NCBI GenBank assembly: GCA_014656495.1
Contig: BNCN01000001.1
Location: 985,121-1,049,120, forward strand
Length of the DNA stretch: 64,000 nucleotides
Direction of reading: 5' to 3'
Source of the DNA: Comamonas sp. KCTC 72670
GTDB taxonomy: Bacteria > Myxococcota > Myxococcia > Myxococcales > Myxococcaceae
Positions 52,181 to 61,416 of this stretch are shown one piece after another. The notes beneath the pieces are model-generated. The model saw nothing but the letters and a program-made list of their open reading frames with translations, was not told the DNA's origin and did not search any database. Each line of letters opens with the position of its first letter. Position 1 is the first letter of the stretch. Made by a program: the position numbers and the translations under genes.

Positions 52181-53209
52181 TCAGCCGCCCGCCCCCATCC
52201 GGCCCGCGAGCAGCCCCAACGCGAAGGCCAACACGGCCAGGAGTCCCGCCCACAGCGGCGGGACGCCCTTCGTCCGGGAGCGCGCCGCCGGGCCCTGGAC
52301 GCGGACCGCCCCGGCTTCCTCCGGGACGATGACCCGGACCTTGATGACGGCCTGGAGGAGCACCGCCTCCACGTCGTTGAGGAAGCGCTCGTACTCCTCC
52401 GGCTGGAGCTCCAGCGGCTCTCCGTGGTGGTCCTCGTAGCGCCGGGCCACCGACTCGAAGTTGCGCAACTGCGCCTCGCGCTTCGACACGTCCACCCAGC
52501 CGCACGTCAGCGAGGGCCCGCTGCCCTTGCGGGGCACCAGGGAGATGGCCTGCCGCGCGAGCTTTCCGCCCGCGGTGCTGGGCCCCTCCGGCTCGTCGAT
52601 GCGCAGCACGCGGTGCGGCCCGCGCCCGTACATCTTCTTCGACAGGGCCTCGCGCAGTTGCTCCGCGAGCAGCGCCGAGTGGTTGGCGAACATCGTCCGC
52701 AGCGCGGGCGCCTCGTCCGCCGCCGCCACCACCTTGGCGCCCAGGGGCTCCAGCGGGCTCAAGCGCACCACGCCCAGGCTGGCCGGCGCCTCGCTGGCGC
52801 GCGGGGAACTGGCGCGCTTCTCCCCTCCCGCCGCCAGCCAGCCCGTGGGCTTCGCCGGCGGTCCACCCGCGCGCGCGGCGGGCAGCTTCTGGGGCATGAC
52901 GTCCGTCTGCACCTCCGTGGCGGGCGGCGGTGGCGGCGCGGCCCGGGCGGACTTGCCACGGGCACGCGGCTTCTCGGACCGGGGCGCGGGCGGCGCCTCG
53001 TCCTCGGGCGCCATGAGCGTCTCCTCGGTGAGCGGGTCCACGGGCCCCATCCGCGTCTCCTCGAAGACGGGCTCCACGGGTCCCATCCGCGTCTCCTCGG
53101 GGCGCGTCAGGAGCGGAATGTCGCGCGTCGCGTCCTCGTCCTCGTCGAGCGAGCTGTGTCGCGCGTCGGAGCGCCCCGGGCGACCGGGTCCCCTGTTCCC
53201 GTCAGGCAT
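52181..53209 (-). CDS. uncharacterised protein with C-terminal membrane tail
   Basis: 342 residues. The N-terminal third is charged and Pro-rich with three near-repeats (EETRMGPVEP, EETRMGPVDP, EETLMAPEDE). A folded part follows from about 180 (VVAAADEAPALRTMFANHSALLAEQLREAL, RVLRIDEPEGPS, WVDVSKREAQLRNFESVARRYEDHHGEPLELQPEEYERFL), and the last 25 residues make a membrane helix (PPLWAGLLAVLAFALGLLAGRM). Topology is therefore C-tail anchored, with the bulk in the cytoplasm. No family is recognised. Tail-first stop codon is one base from the catalase stop. Confidence 0.7.
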   Translation of the reverse strand: MPDGNRGPGRPGRSDARHSSLDEDEDATRDIPLLTRPEETRMGPVEPVFEETRMGPVDPLTEETLMAPEDEAPPAPRSEKPRARGKSARAAPPPPPATEVQTDVMPQKLPAARAGGPPAKPTGWLAAGGEKRASSPRASEAPASLGVVRLSPLEPLGAKVVAAADEAPALRTMFANHSALLAEQLREALSKKMYGRGPHRVLRIDEPEGPSTAGGKLARQAISLVPRKGSGPSLTCGWVDVSKREAQLRNFESVARRYEDHHGEPLELQPEEYERFLNDVEAVLLQAVIKVRVIVPEEAGAVRVQGPAARSRTKGVPPLWAGLLAVLAFALGLLAGRMGAGG

Positions 53210-53239
53210 GTCCGTCCCTCACCCGGACGAGCATACTTC

Positions 53240-53278
53240 AAGGCCCGGAACGCGCTCCTTCATGGACGTCCGGGCCTT
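53240..53278 (-). terminator. hairpin after the symporter operon
   Basis: AAGGCCCGGA (53240-53249) pairs perfectly with TCCGGGCCTT (53269-53278), 14 bp beyond the symporter stop, in the 83-bp gap before the next leftward gene. Confidence 0.7.
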
Positions 53279-53292
53279 TCGTGCCCTCCCGC

Positions 53293-55005
53293 TCAGGCCC
53301 CCGGCGCCGGGGCCGGCGTCTCGCCGCGAGGCAGGACGGCCTGCGCCATCAGGCTCAGCACCACCACCAGCGCGCAGCCGATGAGGTTGAACCAGAGGTA
53401 GCCGATGTCGGAGAGGAAGAAGAGGCCAATCACAGCCGTCTGGGAGATGACGGCCGCGGCGAACACGGCATGTCCGCGCACGCGCTTCACGAAGAAGGCC
53501 ACCAGGAAGATGCCCAGCACCGTGCCGTAGAAGATGGACCCCAGGATGTTGACCGCCTGGATGAGGTTGTCGAGCAGCGACGCGAAGGTCGCGAAGCCCA
53601 CGGCCACCAGCCCCCAGAACACGGTGAACAGCTTCGAGGCCACCAGCACCTGCCGGTCCGAGGCGTTCTTGTGGAACACGCGCCGGTAGAAATCCACCGT
53701 CGTCGTCGCGCCCAGGGCGTTCAACTCGCTGGCGATGGACCCCATGGCGGCGGCCATGATGACCGCGATGAGCAGACCGAACAGGCCGCTGGGCAGCCAG
53801 CGCTTCACGAAGGTGATGAAGATGTAGTCGGAGTCCTTCGTCTCCGCGCCCGGCAGCGCGCGGACCACCATCGCCTTGGCCGCCTTGCGGACCGCGCTGG
53901 CCTCCTGCTCCGCGCTCTGGAGCAGGGAGCGTGACGTCTCTCCGGCCACGGCATCCCCTGCGTCCACGGCCGCGAGGTAACGCTCCACCTCCGCGCGCTT
54001 GCGGGTCTGGACCTGCTCCCACTTCGACTCCAGCGCGGCGTACTCGCCGGCCTGCTCCGTGCCCTGCACGCGCGTGCGCAGCGTCTCGTTGAAGAGCAGC
54101 GGCGGCGTGATGAACTGGTAGAAGGCGAAGACGAGAATCCCGACGAACAGGATGAGGAACTGCATCGGGATTTTCAGCACGCCATTGAAGAGCAGCCCCA
54201 GCCGGCTCTCGGAGACGGAGCGCCCCGACAGATAGCGCCCCACCTGCGACTGGTCCGTGCCGAAATACGACAGGGACAGGAAGAGGCCCCCCGTCATGCC
54301 CGACCAGAAGTTGTAGCGGTCCGACATGTCGAAGTCGAAGCTCACCACGTTCATCCGGCCGAAGGCGCCCGCGACGTCCACCGCCTTGCCGAGCGACACG
54401 TGCTCGGGCAGCCGCCAGATGATGACGAGCGCCGCCACCACCATGCCGCCCATCATCACCACCATCTGCTGCTTCTGCGTCTGGCTCACCGCCTTGGAGC
54501 CGCCCGTCACCGTGTAGAGGATGACCAGCGCGCCCATGATGATGACGGTGGGCTCCAGCGGCCAGCCCAGGATGGCCGACAGGATGATGGCCGGCGCGTA
54601 GATGGTGATGCCCGCCGCCAGGCCGCGCTGGATGAGGAAGAGGAAGGCGCCGAGCAGCCGCGTCTTCAAGTCGAAGCGCGACTCCAGGTACTCGTACGCG
54701 GTGATGACGTTCAGCCGGTAGTAGATGGGGACGAAGACCGCGCTGATGATGATCATCGCGATGGGCAGTCCGAAATAGAACTGCACGAACCGCATGCCGT
54801 CTTCGTAGGCCTGCCCGGGCACGGACAGGAAGGTGATGGCGCTGGCCTGCGTGGCCATCACCGCCAGGCCGATGGTGGGCCACTTCAGCTCGCGGCTGCC
54901 GCGCAGGTACTCCTCGCTGGTGCCCGCGCCCCGGGACTTCCAGAGCCCCCACCCCACGATGAACGCCGTCGTCCCGATGAGGACGAACCAGTCGAGCCCC
55001 GTCAT
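53293..55005 (-). CDS. sodium:solute symporter family protein
   Basis: 570 residues from the ATG at 55005, which overlaps the stop of the small membrane gene upstream (ATGA). About 13-14 hydrophobic segments and family landmarks: SREYLRGS-like GTSEEYLRGSRELKWPTIGLAVMATQASAITFLSVPGQAYEDGM, TAYEYLESRF, GGSKAVSQTQKQQM and GSIASELNALGATTTVDFYRR. A hydrophilic insertion of about 75 residues (TRVQGTEQAGEYAALESKWEQVQTRKRAEVE...) splits the helical core near residue 330. The substrate may be a sugar, amino acid or organic acid. It is the last gene of a three-gene operon with the PIG-L deacetylase, so the deacetylase product is a candidate cargo. Confidence 0.92.
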   Translation of the reverse strand: MTGLDWFVLIGTTAFIVGWGLWKSRGAGTSEEYLRGSRELKWPTIGLAVMATQASAITFLSVPGQAYEDGMRFVQFYFGLPIAMIIISAVFVPIYYRLNVITAYEYLESRFDLKTRLLGAFLFLIQRGLAAGITIYAPAIILSAILGWPLEPTVIIMGALVILYTVTGGSKAVSQTQKQQMVVMMGGMVVAALVIIWRLPEHVSLGKAVDVAGAFGRMNVVSFDFDMSDRYNFWSGMTGGLFLSLSYFGTDQSQVGRYLSGRSVSESRLGLLFNGVLKIPMQFLILFVGILVFAFYQFITPPLLFNETLRTRVQGTEQAGEYAALESKWEQVQTRKRAEVERYLAAVDAGDAVAGETSRSLLQSAEQEASAVRKAAKAMVVRALPGAETKDSDYIFITFVKRWLPSGLFGLLIAVIMAAAMGSIASELNALGATTTVDFYRRVFHKNASDRQVLVASKLFTVFWGLVAVGFATFASLLDNLIQAVNILGSIFYGTVLGIFLVAFFVKRVRGHAVFAAAVISQTAVIGLFFLSDIGYLWFNLIGCALVVVLSLMAQAVLPRGETPAPAPGA

Positions 55006-55181
55006 GCGTACACCTCGGTGAGCACCCACCCGATGGCGACGAACGCCACGAAGGTGCCCATGACCAGGATGTAGATGTTCCGCCACGAGCCGAGCAGCGG
55101 CGGGGCGTCATCGAGCTCGGGCCGGGGCGCGTTGGCCTCGTCCGTGGGCTCACGGGGCGTCAGGTTGGGGGCAGTGCTCAT
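55002..55181 (-). CDS. 59-residue single-pass membrane protein
   Basis: 59 residues: MSTAPNLTPREPTDEANA, then PRPELDDAPPLLGSW, one membrane helix (NIYILVMGTFVAFVAIGWVL) and TEVYA. It is below usual length cut-offs for gene finding. Both neighbours overlap it by four bases: its ATG lies in the PIG-L stop (TCA/CAT at 55178-55181) and its TGA contains the symporter ATG. The double translational coupling strongly supports a real gene, probably a small accessory subunit of the symporter. Confidence 0.82.
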   Translation of the reverse strand: MSTAPNLTPREPTDEANAPRPELDDAPPLLGSWRNIYILVMGTFVAFVAIGWVLTEVYA

Positions 55182-57664
55182 GGAGACAGGATGTTGGCCA
55201 GAAGCCGGTAGGCGCCGGGGACCCCGGCGGGGAGCTGACGGAAGAAGGAGAGCCCCGTGTAGACGAACGTGCCCTTGCCGTGACGGGCGACCAGCAGCGC
55301 GCCCTGGAGCGGCGCCTCCCCTTCGTCATGCAGGGAGAACACCGGGCGGTAACGGTCGTCCCACGACGACGCGAAGTAGAGACCGCGCTCCTGGACCCAG
55401 CCCGCGAAGTCCGCGGGCGTCAGCGCGTTGGGCGCGCGCAGCAAGGGCTCGTCCGGGGACAGCGGCGTCATCACCGCGTTCTCGTCCGTCACCCGGTCGC
55501 GGCCAATCTCCAGCGGGAACGGGCTCACCAGCGAGGTGAGCGGCCCCACGCGGCTGTTGGTGTTGTACTGGACCACCAGCCTGCCGCCACCCTCCACGTA
55601 GCGCAGCAGCCGCTCCCGGTGGGCGTAGAGATGCGTGTTGGCGTTGAAGGCGCGCACGCCCACGAGGATGGCGTCGAAGCGCTCCAGGGGCTCCAGCGCG
55701 AGCCGCTCATCCGGCAGCAGCGTCACCTCGTAGCCCACCTCGCGCAGGCTCTCCGCCACGCGGTCCCCCGGGCCGGGGATGTAGCCGATGCGCTTGCCCT
55801 TCGTCGCCAGCGTGAAGGGCACCAACGTGGCCACGGACGGCTGACGCACCGTCAGCGGCGGGATGTGCGCGTAGGACACCGAACGGGCCATCCACGACCA
55901 GGCGCGGTCCCCCGTGTCCACCCAGGCGCGCAGCGCCGCCTTCTCCGTGCTCCCTCGCGGCGGCGTCACCTGGAAGCGCAAGGTGCGCTCGTCGCCCCGC
56001 GCCGCGAGCTTGAACTCCACGGACGCGGGCTCCACGCGCCACCCCTTCGGCGCCTCCAGCCGGAGCGTGCCCGGGGCGTTGTCCATCCCCGCGGTGACCA
56101 CCACGTTCACGCCCCGGCTCTCGCCGTTGGGGAACATGATGACGTCCCGCGGCAGCGTCGCCGTGACGGGCGGGACGACCTCGAAGTCACGGTAGAGTTC
56201 GCCACGCACCGGGTCCGTCCAGACGTGGACGACGGGCCGGACGGCGCGGAACCTGCGGCCCGCCACCTCGTACTCGAACGTCACCTCCAGCGCGGGTCCG
56301 CCCTCCGGCTGACCGGTGAGCGCGCGGTCCTTCTCATCCAGGACATAGAGGCCGCCGCTCACGGGCTCGCGGAGCCAGTACGGCGTGGAGATGGGCGCCG
56401 ACTCCGGCAGCGGCACCGAGCGCTTGAGCTTCACGGGCGCGTTCTCGCCCAGCGCCTGTCCCACGGCCTCGGGCTTCGCTCCCGGGAGCGTCAGGCCCAC
56501 CCACTTGAGCGAGGCCGGTGAGCGGTTCAGCGCCACGGCCTCCACCTCCACGGCGGCGCCGGGAACGCCCATGGGGCTGGTGGCGCGCGCCTCCAGGAAC
56601 AGGCCAGCGCACGCGGCGATGAGCGCCTCCGTCTCCCGCAGCTTCACGGCCTTCCCCGGGTGGGAGTCCGGCAGCGCGGTCAGCGCGTCGTGCACACGGA
56701 CGAGCGCGGGCAGGGAGCGGTGGGGCGCGGACACATCGAAGGACTTCGCCGCGGCGTTCACGGCGCGGGCCACGGCCTCGCTGCCCTTCCAGCGCTTCCA
56801 CGTGAAGTCGAGCCCCTCGAACACGTCCCGCTTCGGCAGCGTCCCCGCCAGCGGCGTGAAGTACTCCATGCTGGGGCCGCGGTCCGCCGCGGCGCCGAAG
56901 CCCTGGCTCTTGTGCTGGCTCCGGCTCTCCGCGGCCACCTCGCCCCACGAACGCCCGAGCAGCGCGTCGTAGCCCCCCACGTCCAGCCGCAGGTAGCGGG
57001 ACAGGTCCTCGTCGGGCTTGAACCACCATTGAGAGGCGTTCTGCAGCAAGCGGTCCGCCTTCCACGGCTTCACCTCGCGGAGCTGCTCGGGGAAGCGCTT
57101 CGGATCCGCCGCCGCGACGAAGGCCTCCGCCGCCAGCAGCGCGGAGGCCGTGTGGTGTCCGTGATTCGGCGGCTCCGTGGAGAAGCGGGTGATGATGACG
57201 TCCGGCTGGAAGCGGCGGATGGCGAGCACCACGTCGGCCAGCACCGCGTCATGTCCCCAGATGCGCAGCGCCTCCTCCGCGCTCTTCGAGTAGCCGAAGT
57301 CACGCGCCCGCGTGAAGAACTGCTCCGCGCCATCCACGGTGCGCGCCGCGAGCAGCTCGTGCGTGCGGATGAGCCCGAGCAGGGCGTCCTGCTCCGTGCC
57401 GATGAGGTTCTGCCCGCCGTCGCCCCGCGTCACGGACAGGTAACCCGCGCGCAGTCCCTTGGCACCCACCAGCCATGCGAGCAGGCGCGTGTTCTCGTCG
57501 TCCGGGTGCGCCGCGACGTACAGCACGCTGCCCGTCACGCCCAGCCGCTTCAGGCCCGCCGCGATTTCGCCCGCGTGTGGCTGCCGAGGAGGCTGAGCCA
57601 CCGCCGTCGACCCGAATCCAAGGCTCATGGCCAGCGTCATTCCCAGGAGGAGCAGGTTCCGCAT
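55178..57664 (-). CDS. PIG-L/LmbE deacetylase with extra C-terminal domains
   Basis: 828 residues from the ATG at 57664, giving a signal peptide (LLLLGMTLAMSLGFGSTAVA); a longer start would hide it. The PIG-L zinc motif AAHPDDENTR is near 50, with TRGDGGQN and EPPNHGHHTAS (the third ligand region). The middle half is beta-rich, ending in an Ig-like and NPCBM-like region (SVEFKLAARGDERTLRFQV). The C-terminal about 230 residues look like a class I glutamine-amidotransferase-like fold (KRIGYIPGPGDRVAESLREVGYEV, AILVGVRAFN, VEGGGRLVVQYN). Exported PIG-L proteins deacetylate N-acetylglucosamine-containing glycans or conjugates. It starts the operon leading to the small membrane protein and symporter. 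Confidence 0.9.
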   Translation of the reverse strand: MRNLLLLGMTLAMSLGFGSTAVAQPPRQPHAGEIAAGLKRLGVTGSVLYVAAHPDDENTRLLAWLVGAKGLRAGYLSVTRGDGGQNLIGTEQDALLGLIRTHELLAARTVDGAEQFFTRARDFGYSKSAEEALRIWGHDAVLADVVLAIRRFQPDVIITRFSTEPPNHGHHTASALLAAEAFVAAADPKRFPEQLREVKPWKADRLLQNASQWWFKPDEDLSRYLRLDVGGYDALLGRSWGEVAAESRSQHKSQGFGAAADRGPSMEYFTPLAGTLPKRDVFEGLDFTWKRWKGSEAVARAVNAAAKSFDVSAPHRSLPALVRVHDALTALPDSHPGKAVKLRETEALIAACAGLFLEARATSPMGVPGAAVEVEAVALNRSPASLKWVGLTLPGAKPEAVGQALGENAPVKLKRSVPLPESAPISTPYWLREPVSGGLYVLDEKDRALTGQPEGGPALEVTFEYEVAGRRFRAVRPVVHVWTDPVRGELYRDFEVVPPVTATLPRDVIMFPNGESRGVNVVVTAGMDNAPGTLRLEAPKGWRVEPASVEFKLAARGDERTLRFQVTPPRGSTEKAALRAWVDTGDRAWSWMARSVSYAHIPPLTVRQPSVATLVPFTLATKGKRIGYIPGPGDRVAESLREVGYEVTLLPDERLALEPLERFDAILVGVRAFNANTHLYAHRERLLRYVEGGGRLVVQYNTNSRVGPLTSLVSPFPLEIGRDRVTDENAVMTPLSPDEPLLRAPNALTPADFAGWVQERGLYFASSWDDRYRPVFSLHDEGEAPLQGALLVARHGKGTFVYTGLSFFRQLPAGVPGAYRLLANILSP

Positions 57665-57806
57665 CCGGGCGGACCCTATAACAAGGCTCTCGCGTGCGCG
57701 CGGACCACGTGCGCGGTGAGGCCTCGCATGCCGACACGCTCGCACCCGACGTGCAGGCATGCACTTCTGGTGGCGTGCCAGCGGCGACCTGTTATCACGG
57801 CATGCC

Positions 57807-59432
57807 GTGACGTCCTCGTTCTCGACCGCGTGGCTTCGTGGAGATGCGGCAGCGCTCTCCTTCCTTCCCGATGACTACCGACACCGAGACGCCCGCGCCC
57901 GGGCCGTGGACGCCGCCGCGTCGCGCACGGTGTCCCCCGCGCTGCTCGACGTGCTGCGCGCCCAGAACGCGCGCCTCGCCCCCAGCCCCGCGCGCGAGCA
58001 CCACCTGGCGCTGCTCGCACAGCCCGGCACCGTGGTCGTGGTGACGGGACAGCAGATGGGGCTCTTCCTGGGCCCGCTGTACACGCTCTACAAAGCGGCG
58101 TCCGCCATCGTCACCGCGCGGGCGCTTCAGGACGAGACGGGCCGGCCCTGTGTCCCACTCTTCTGGCTCCAGACGGAGGACCACGACCTCCCGGAGATCG
58201 ACCACTGTGTCATCCCTCGTCCGAGCGGAGGGCCCTGTCGTCTGGCGCTCGAGCTGAAGGACGCAGCAACGTCTCGAGCGCCCATCGCCCACTGTCACCT
58301 CGGTCCGAGCGTCCTCCCCGCCCTGGCCACCCTCCGCGCCGAGCTGGGAGACGAACCCCACGCCGAGGAAATCCTCGCCCTGCTGGAGCGGGCCTACCGC
58401 CCGGAAGCCACGCTCGCGGGAGCCTTCACCGACGTCCTCTCCTCCCTCTTCGCCGAAGAGGGGCTCGTCTTCATCGACCCGCGTGACGCGCGCCTGGCGC
58501 CGCTCGCCGCGCCCGTGCACCGCTTCGCGCTTCAAGAAGCCGCGGCCCTCTCCACCGCGCTCGCGGGACGGGTGGAGGCGCTCACCGCCGCGGGCTACGC
58601 CGTGCAGGTCCACGTCCGCCCGGGCGCGCCGCTCAGCTTCTATTCGCCCGAGGCGCTCGACGGCCCCCGCTACCGGTTGGATCCGGCGGGCCCCGGCACG
58701 TGGAGCCTGGTGGGCCATCCGGAGAACGCGACGCTCACGGGCGATGCGCTGCACGCCGCGCTGGAGCACGAGCCTCACCGCTTCACCACGTCCGCGCTGC
58801 TGCGGCCCCTCCTCCAGGACACCTGGTTCCCCACGGCCGCGTATGTCGGAGGCCCCGGCGAGCTGGCCTACTTCGCGCAACTGCCGCCGCTCTATGCCCA
58901 CGCGAAGCAGCCCATGCCCCTGGCCATTCCGCGCTCGCGCTTCCGCGTGCTCGATGACCGCACGCGCCGCTGGCTGCACACGCTGGCGCTCCAGCCCGAC
59001 GAGGTCCAGGTGCCCCGCGAGGCCCTGCTGACGAAGCTGGCCACCCGCGACGCCCCCGAGCCCCTGGCGTCCCCCGAGTCCCTGGAAGCGCGCCTCTTCG
59101 GCGCCTTCTCCGCGGAGCTGGAGCAGCTCGCCGGGCAGGTGACGTCCGCGGACGCGAACCTCCAGGACGCCGTCCAACGCACGCGGGCCACGGTGCGCGT
59201 CGCGGTGTCCCGGCTGACGGGCCGCTACCGCCGCGCGCTCGCCCGGCGCGACACCACGGCCTCCGAGCGGGTGGACCGGCTGCGCGCCTTCCTCTTTCCC
59301 CATGACGCGCCCCAGGAGCGCGTGCTCGGGTTGCCCTACTTCGCCGCTCGCATTGGAACGCGTGCCTTCACGCGGCAGGTGCTGGAGGCGTGCGTGCCCT
59401 TCTCCGGCGACTCGAAGGACCTGACCCCATGA
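57807..59432 (+). CDS. bshC: bacillithiol biosynthesis cysteine-adding enzyme BshC
   Basis: 541 residues from the GTG at 57807; no good ATG gives the right N-terminus. The BshC signature [28 protein letters not shown] is near residue 75, with [15 protein letters not shown] and the C-terminal [26 protein letters not shown]. BshC is the putative ligase adding cysteine to glucosaminyl-malate to give bacillithiol. It is the first gene of a coupled operon, with bshB overlapping its stop (ATGA). A 142-bp divergent region separates it from the PIG-L operon. Confidence 0.93.
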   Translation: MTSSFSTAWLRGDAAALSFLPDDYRHRDARARAVDAAASRTVSPALLDVLRAQNARLAPSPAREHHLALLAQPGTVVVVTGQQMGLFLGPLYTLYKAASAIVTARALQDETGRPCVPLFWLQTEDHDLPEIDHCVIPRPSGGPCRLALELKDAATSRAPIAHCHLGPSVLPALATLRAELGDEPHAEEILALLERAYRPEATLAGAFTDVLSSLFAEEGLVFIDPRDARLAPLAAPVHRFALQEAAALSTALAGRVEALTAAGYAVQVHVRPGAPLSFYSPEALDGPRYRLDPAGPGTWSLVGHPENATLTGDALHAALEHEPHRFTTSALLRPLLQDTWFPTAAYVGGPGELAYFAQLPPLYAHAKQPMPLAIPRSRFRVLDDRTRRWLHTLALQPDEVQVPREALLTKLATRDAPEPLASPESLEARLFGAFSAELEQLAGQVTSADANLQDAVQRTRATVRVAVSRLTGRYRRALARRDTTASERVDRLRAFLFPHDAPQERVLGLPYFAARIGTRAFTRQVLEACVPFSGDSKDLTP

Positions 59433-60235
59433 CGGCTCCGGCCACGACGTACGGCATCGACGTCCTCGCCTTCGGTCCGCATCCAGACGACGTGGAGCTC
59501 TTCTGCGGCGGGCTCCTCGCGAGCCTGGCCGCCCGGGGCCACCGCACCGGCATCGTCGACCTGACGCGCGGCGAGAAGAGCTCACGCGGCACGCTGGAGT
59601 CCCGCGCCGAGGAGACCCAGGCCGCCAGCCGCGCCCTGGGGCTGGCCCACCGGGAGAACCTGGAGCTGCCCGACGGCTGGGTCAGTCCGTGGGCGGGCTT
59701 CGACACGCCCGAGCCCGAGCGCGCGCGCACCGCCGCCGTGACGCGCGTGGTGGAGGCGCTGCGGCGCCTGCGCCCGGAGCTGGTCCTCGTGCCCTGGGAG
59801 AAGGAGCGGCACCCCGACCACGAGGCCACCAGCGCGCTGGTGACGCGGGCCCTCTTCTTCGCGGGCGTGCGCAAGTTCGACGCCGAGCCCACCGCGGAGC
59901 CCTTCACGCCCCGGCAGGTGCTCTACTACCCGCTGCGGCACCTCGCCGAGCCCAGCTTCATCGTCGACGTCTCCAGCGTCTACGAGCGCAAGCTGGCGGC
60001 GGTGCACTGCTACGCCAGCCAGGTGTTGCCCCGGCCGGAGGCGCCTCCCACGCTGGTGGGCTCGCCGCTGTCGCTGTCCTCGCTGGAGGCCCGGGACCGC
60101 TTCTATGGCGCGCAGATTGGCGTCACCCATGGCGAGCCCTACGTCGTACGTGAGGCATTGAGCGTGACGGACCCCGTCGACCACTTCCGCAGGAATAGCT
60201 TCGCCCGGCCCCTGTTCTTCCCGGCACGCTCATGA
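59429..60235 (+). CDS. bshB1: bacillithiol biosynthesis deacetylase BshB1
   Basis: 268 residues; the ATG at 59429 overlaps the bshC stop. PIG-L family motif [16 protein letters not shown] with the zinc ligands near 15-20, [10 protein letters not shown], and the third metal histidine in [14 protein letters not shown]. It removes the acetyl group from N-acetylglucosaminyl-malate, the second step to bacillithiol. [17 protein letters not shown] and a C-terminal [17 protein letters not shown] match BshB1 rather than other PIG-L proteins. The next gene again overlaps by ATGA. Confidence 0.93.
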   Translation: MTAPATTYGIDVLAFGPHPDDVELFCGGLLASLAARGHRTGIVDLTRGEKSSRGTLESRAEETQAASRALGLAHRENLELPDGWVSPWAGFDTPEPERARTAAVTRVVEALRRLRPELVLVPWEKERHPDHEATSALVTRALFFAGVRKFDAEPTAEPFTPRQVLYYPLRHLAEPSFIVDVSSVYERKLAAVHCYASQVLPRPEAPPTLVGSPLSLSSLEARDRFYGAQIGVTHGEPYVVREALSVTDPVDHFRRNSFARPLFFPARS

Positions 60236-61395
60236 ACGCCCCGCTCAACGTGGCCATCACCTGCTTTCCGACCTTCGGCGGCAGCGGCATGGTCGCCACG
60301 GAGATTGGCCTCGCGATGGCGGACCGGGGTCACCGCGTCCACTTCATCGCCCGAGACCTGCCCGTCCGCCTCCACGGCGCGAACCGGAAGGTCTTCTTCC
60401 ACGAGGTGACGGAGACCGACTACCCGGCGCTCCAGCAGTCCAGCACCTACCCCATCGCGCTGGCCTCGAAGATGATCGAGGTCGCCAACTACGAGCGGCT
60501 GGACATCCTGCACGTCCACTACGCCGTACCCCACGCCACCGCGGCGTGGATGGCGCGCGAGGTGCTGGGCCACAAGGCGCCGCGCGTCGTCACCACCCTG
60601 CACGGCACGGACACGACGCTGGTGGGCATCGACCCCAGCTACCTGCCGATCACCCGCTTCTCCATCATGCGCAGCGACGCGGTGACGGTGCCCTCGGCCT
60701 ACCTGCGCCGCGCGACGTGGAAGGGCTTCGACATTCCGGAGAGCGTCCCCATCGACGTCATCTCCAACTTCGTGGACACCGCGCGCTATGCGCCGGTGAG
60801 GGACCGCGCGTGCCTGCGGCCCCTCTTCCCCGCGCTGCGCGAGCCCGAGCCGGTGCTCATCCACATCTCCAACTTCCGGCCGGTGAAGCGCATCGCCGAC
60901 GTGGTGGCCATCTTCACCGAGGTCCACAAGCGGCGGCCCTGCCGGCTGGTGATGATTGGGGATGGCCCGGAGCGCTCGCCCGCGGAGCGCATGCTGCGCG
61001 AGAAGGGACTGGAGGGCCGCGTCGCCTTCCTGGGCAAGCAGGACCGCTTCGAGGAGCTGCTCGCGGCGGCGGACGTCTTCCTCCTCCCCAGTGAGCAGGA
61101 GAGCTTCGGGCTCGCGGCCCTGGAGGCCCTGAGCTGCGGCGTGCCCGTGGTGGCCAGCGACCTGGGCGGCATCCCCGAGCTCGTGACGCAGGGGGAGACG
61201 GGCTTCCTCGCCCCGCTGGGCGACGTGCAGGCCATGGCCCAGCACGTGCTCACGCTGGTGGAGGACGCGGAGCGCTGGATGGGGTTCTCACGGCGGGCGC
61301 GGGCTCGGGTGCTGGAGCACTTCCAGAAGGAGCCCGCCATCGACCGCTACGAGGCGCTCTACCGCCAGCTCCTCGCGAGGCCCCGTCATCGCTGA
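60232..61395 (+). CDS. bshA: N-acetyl-alpha-D-glucosaminyl L-malate synthase BshA
   Basis: 387 residues, GT-B fold glycosyltransferase family 4. The N-terminal motif is ITCFPTFGGSGMVATEIGLAMADRGH. The donor-site EX7E region is EQESFGLAALEALSCGVPVVASD with PSE before it, and HFKPVKR-like VLIHISNFRPVKRIADV marks the second domain. It joins N-acetylglucosamine to L-malate, the first step of bacillithiol synthesis. With bshC and bshB it forms a complete three-gene pathway. A hairpin overlapping its stop codon (61376-61404) ends the operon. Confidence 0.94.
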   Translation: MNAPLNVAITCFPTFGGSGMVATEIGLAMADRGHRVHFIARDLPVRLHGANRKVFFHEVTETDYPALQQSSTYPIALASKMIEVANYERLDILHVHYAVPHATAAWMAREVLGHKAPRVVTTLHGTDTTLVGIDPSYLPITRFSIMRSDAVTVPSAYLRRATWKGFDIPESVPIDVISNFVDTARYAPVRDRACLRPLFPALREPEPVLIHISNFRPVKRIADVVAIFTEVHKRRPCRLVMIGDGPERSPAERMLREKGLEGRVAFLGKQDRFEELLAAADVFLLPSEQESFGLAALEALSCGVPVVASDLGGIPELVTQGETGFLAPLGDVQAMAQHVLTLVEDAERWMGFSRRARARVLEHFQKEPAIDRYEALYRQLLARPRHR

Positions 61396-61404
61396 GGGGC
61401 CTCG
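61376..61404. terminator. hairpin at the bshA stop
   Basis: CGAGGCCCC (61376-61384) pairs with GGGGCCTCG (61396-61404) around the bshA stop codon, between convergent genes; it can work in both directions. Confidence 0.6.
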
Positions 61405-61416
61405 GGAGGCAGCGGG

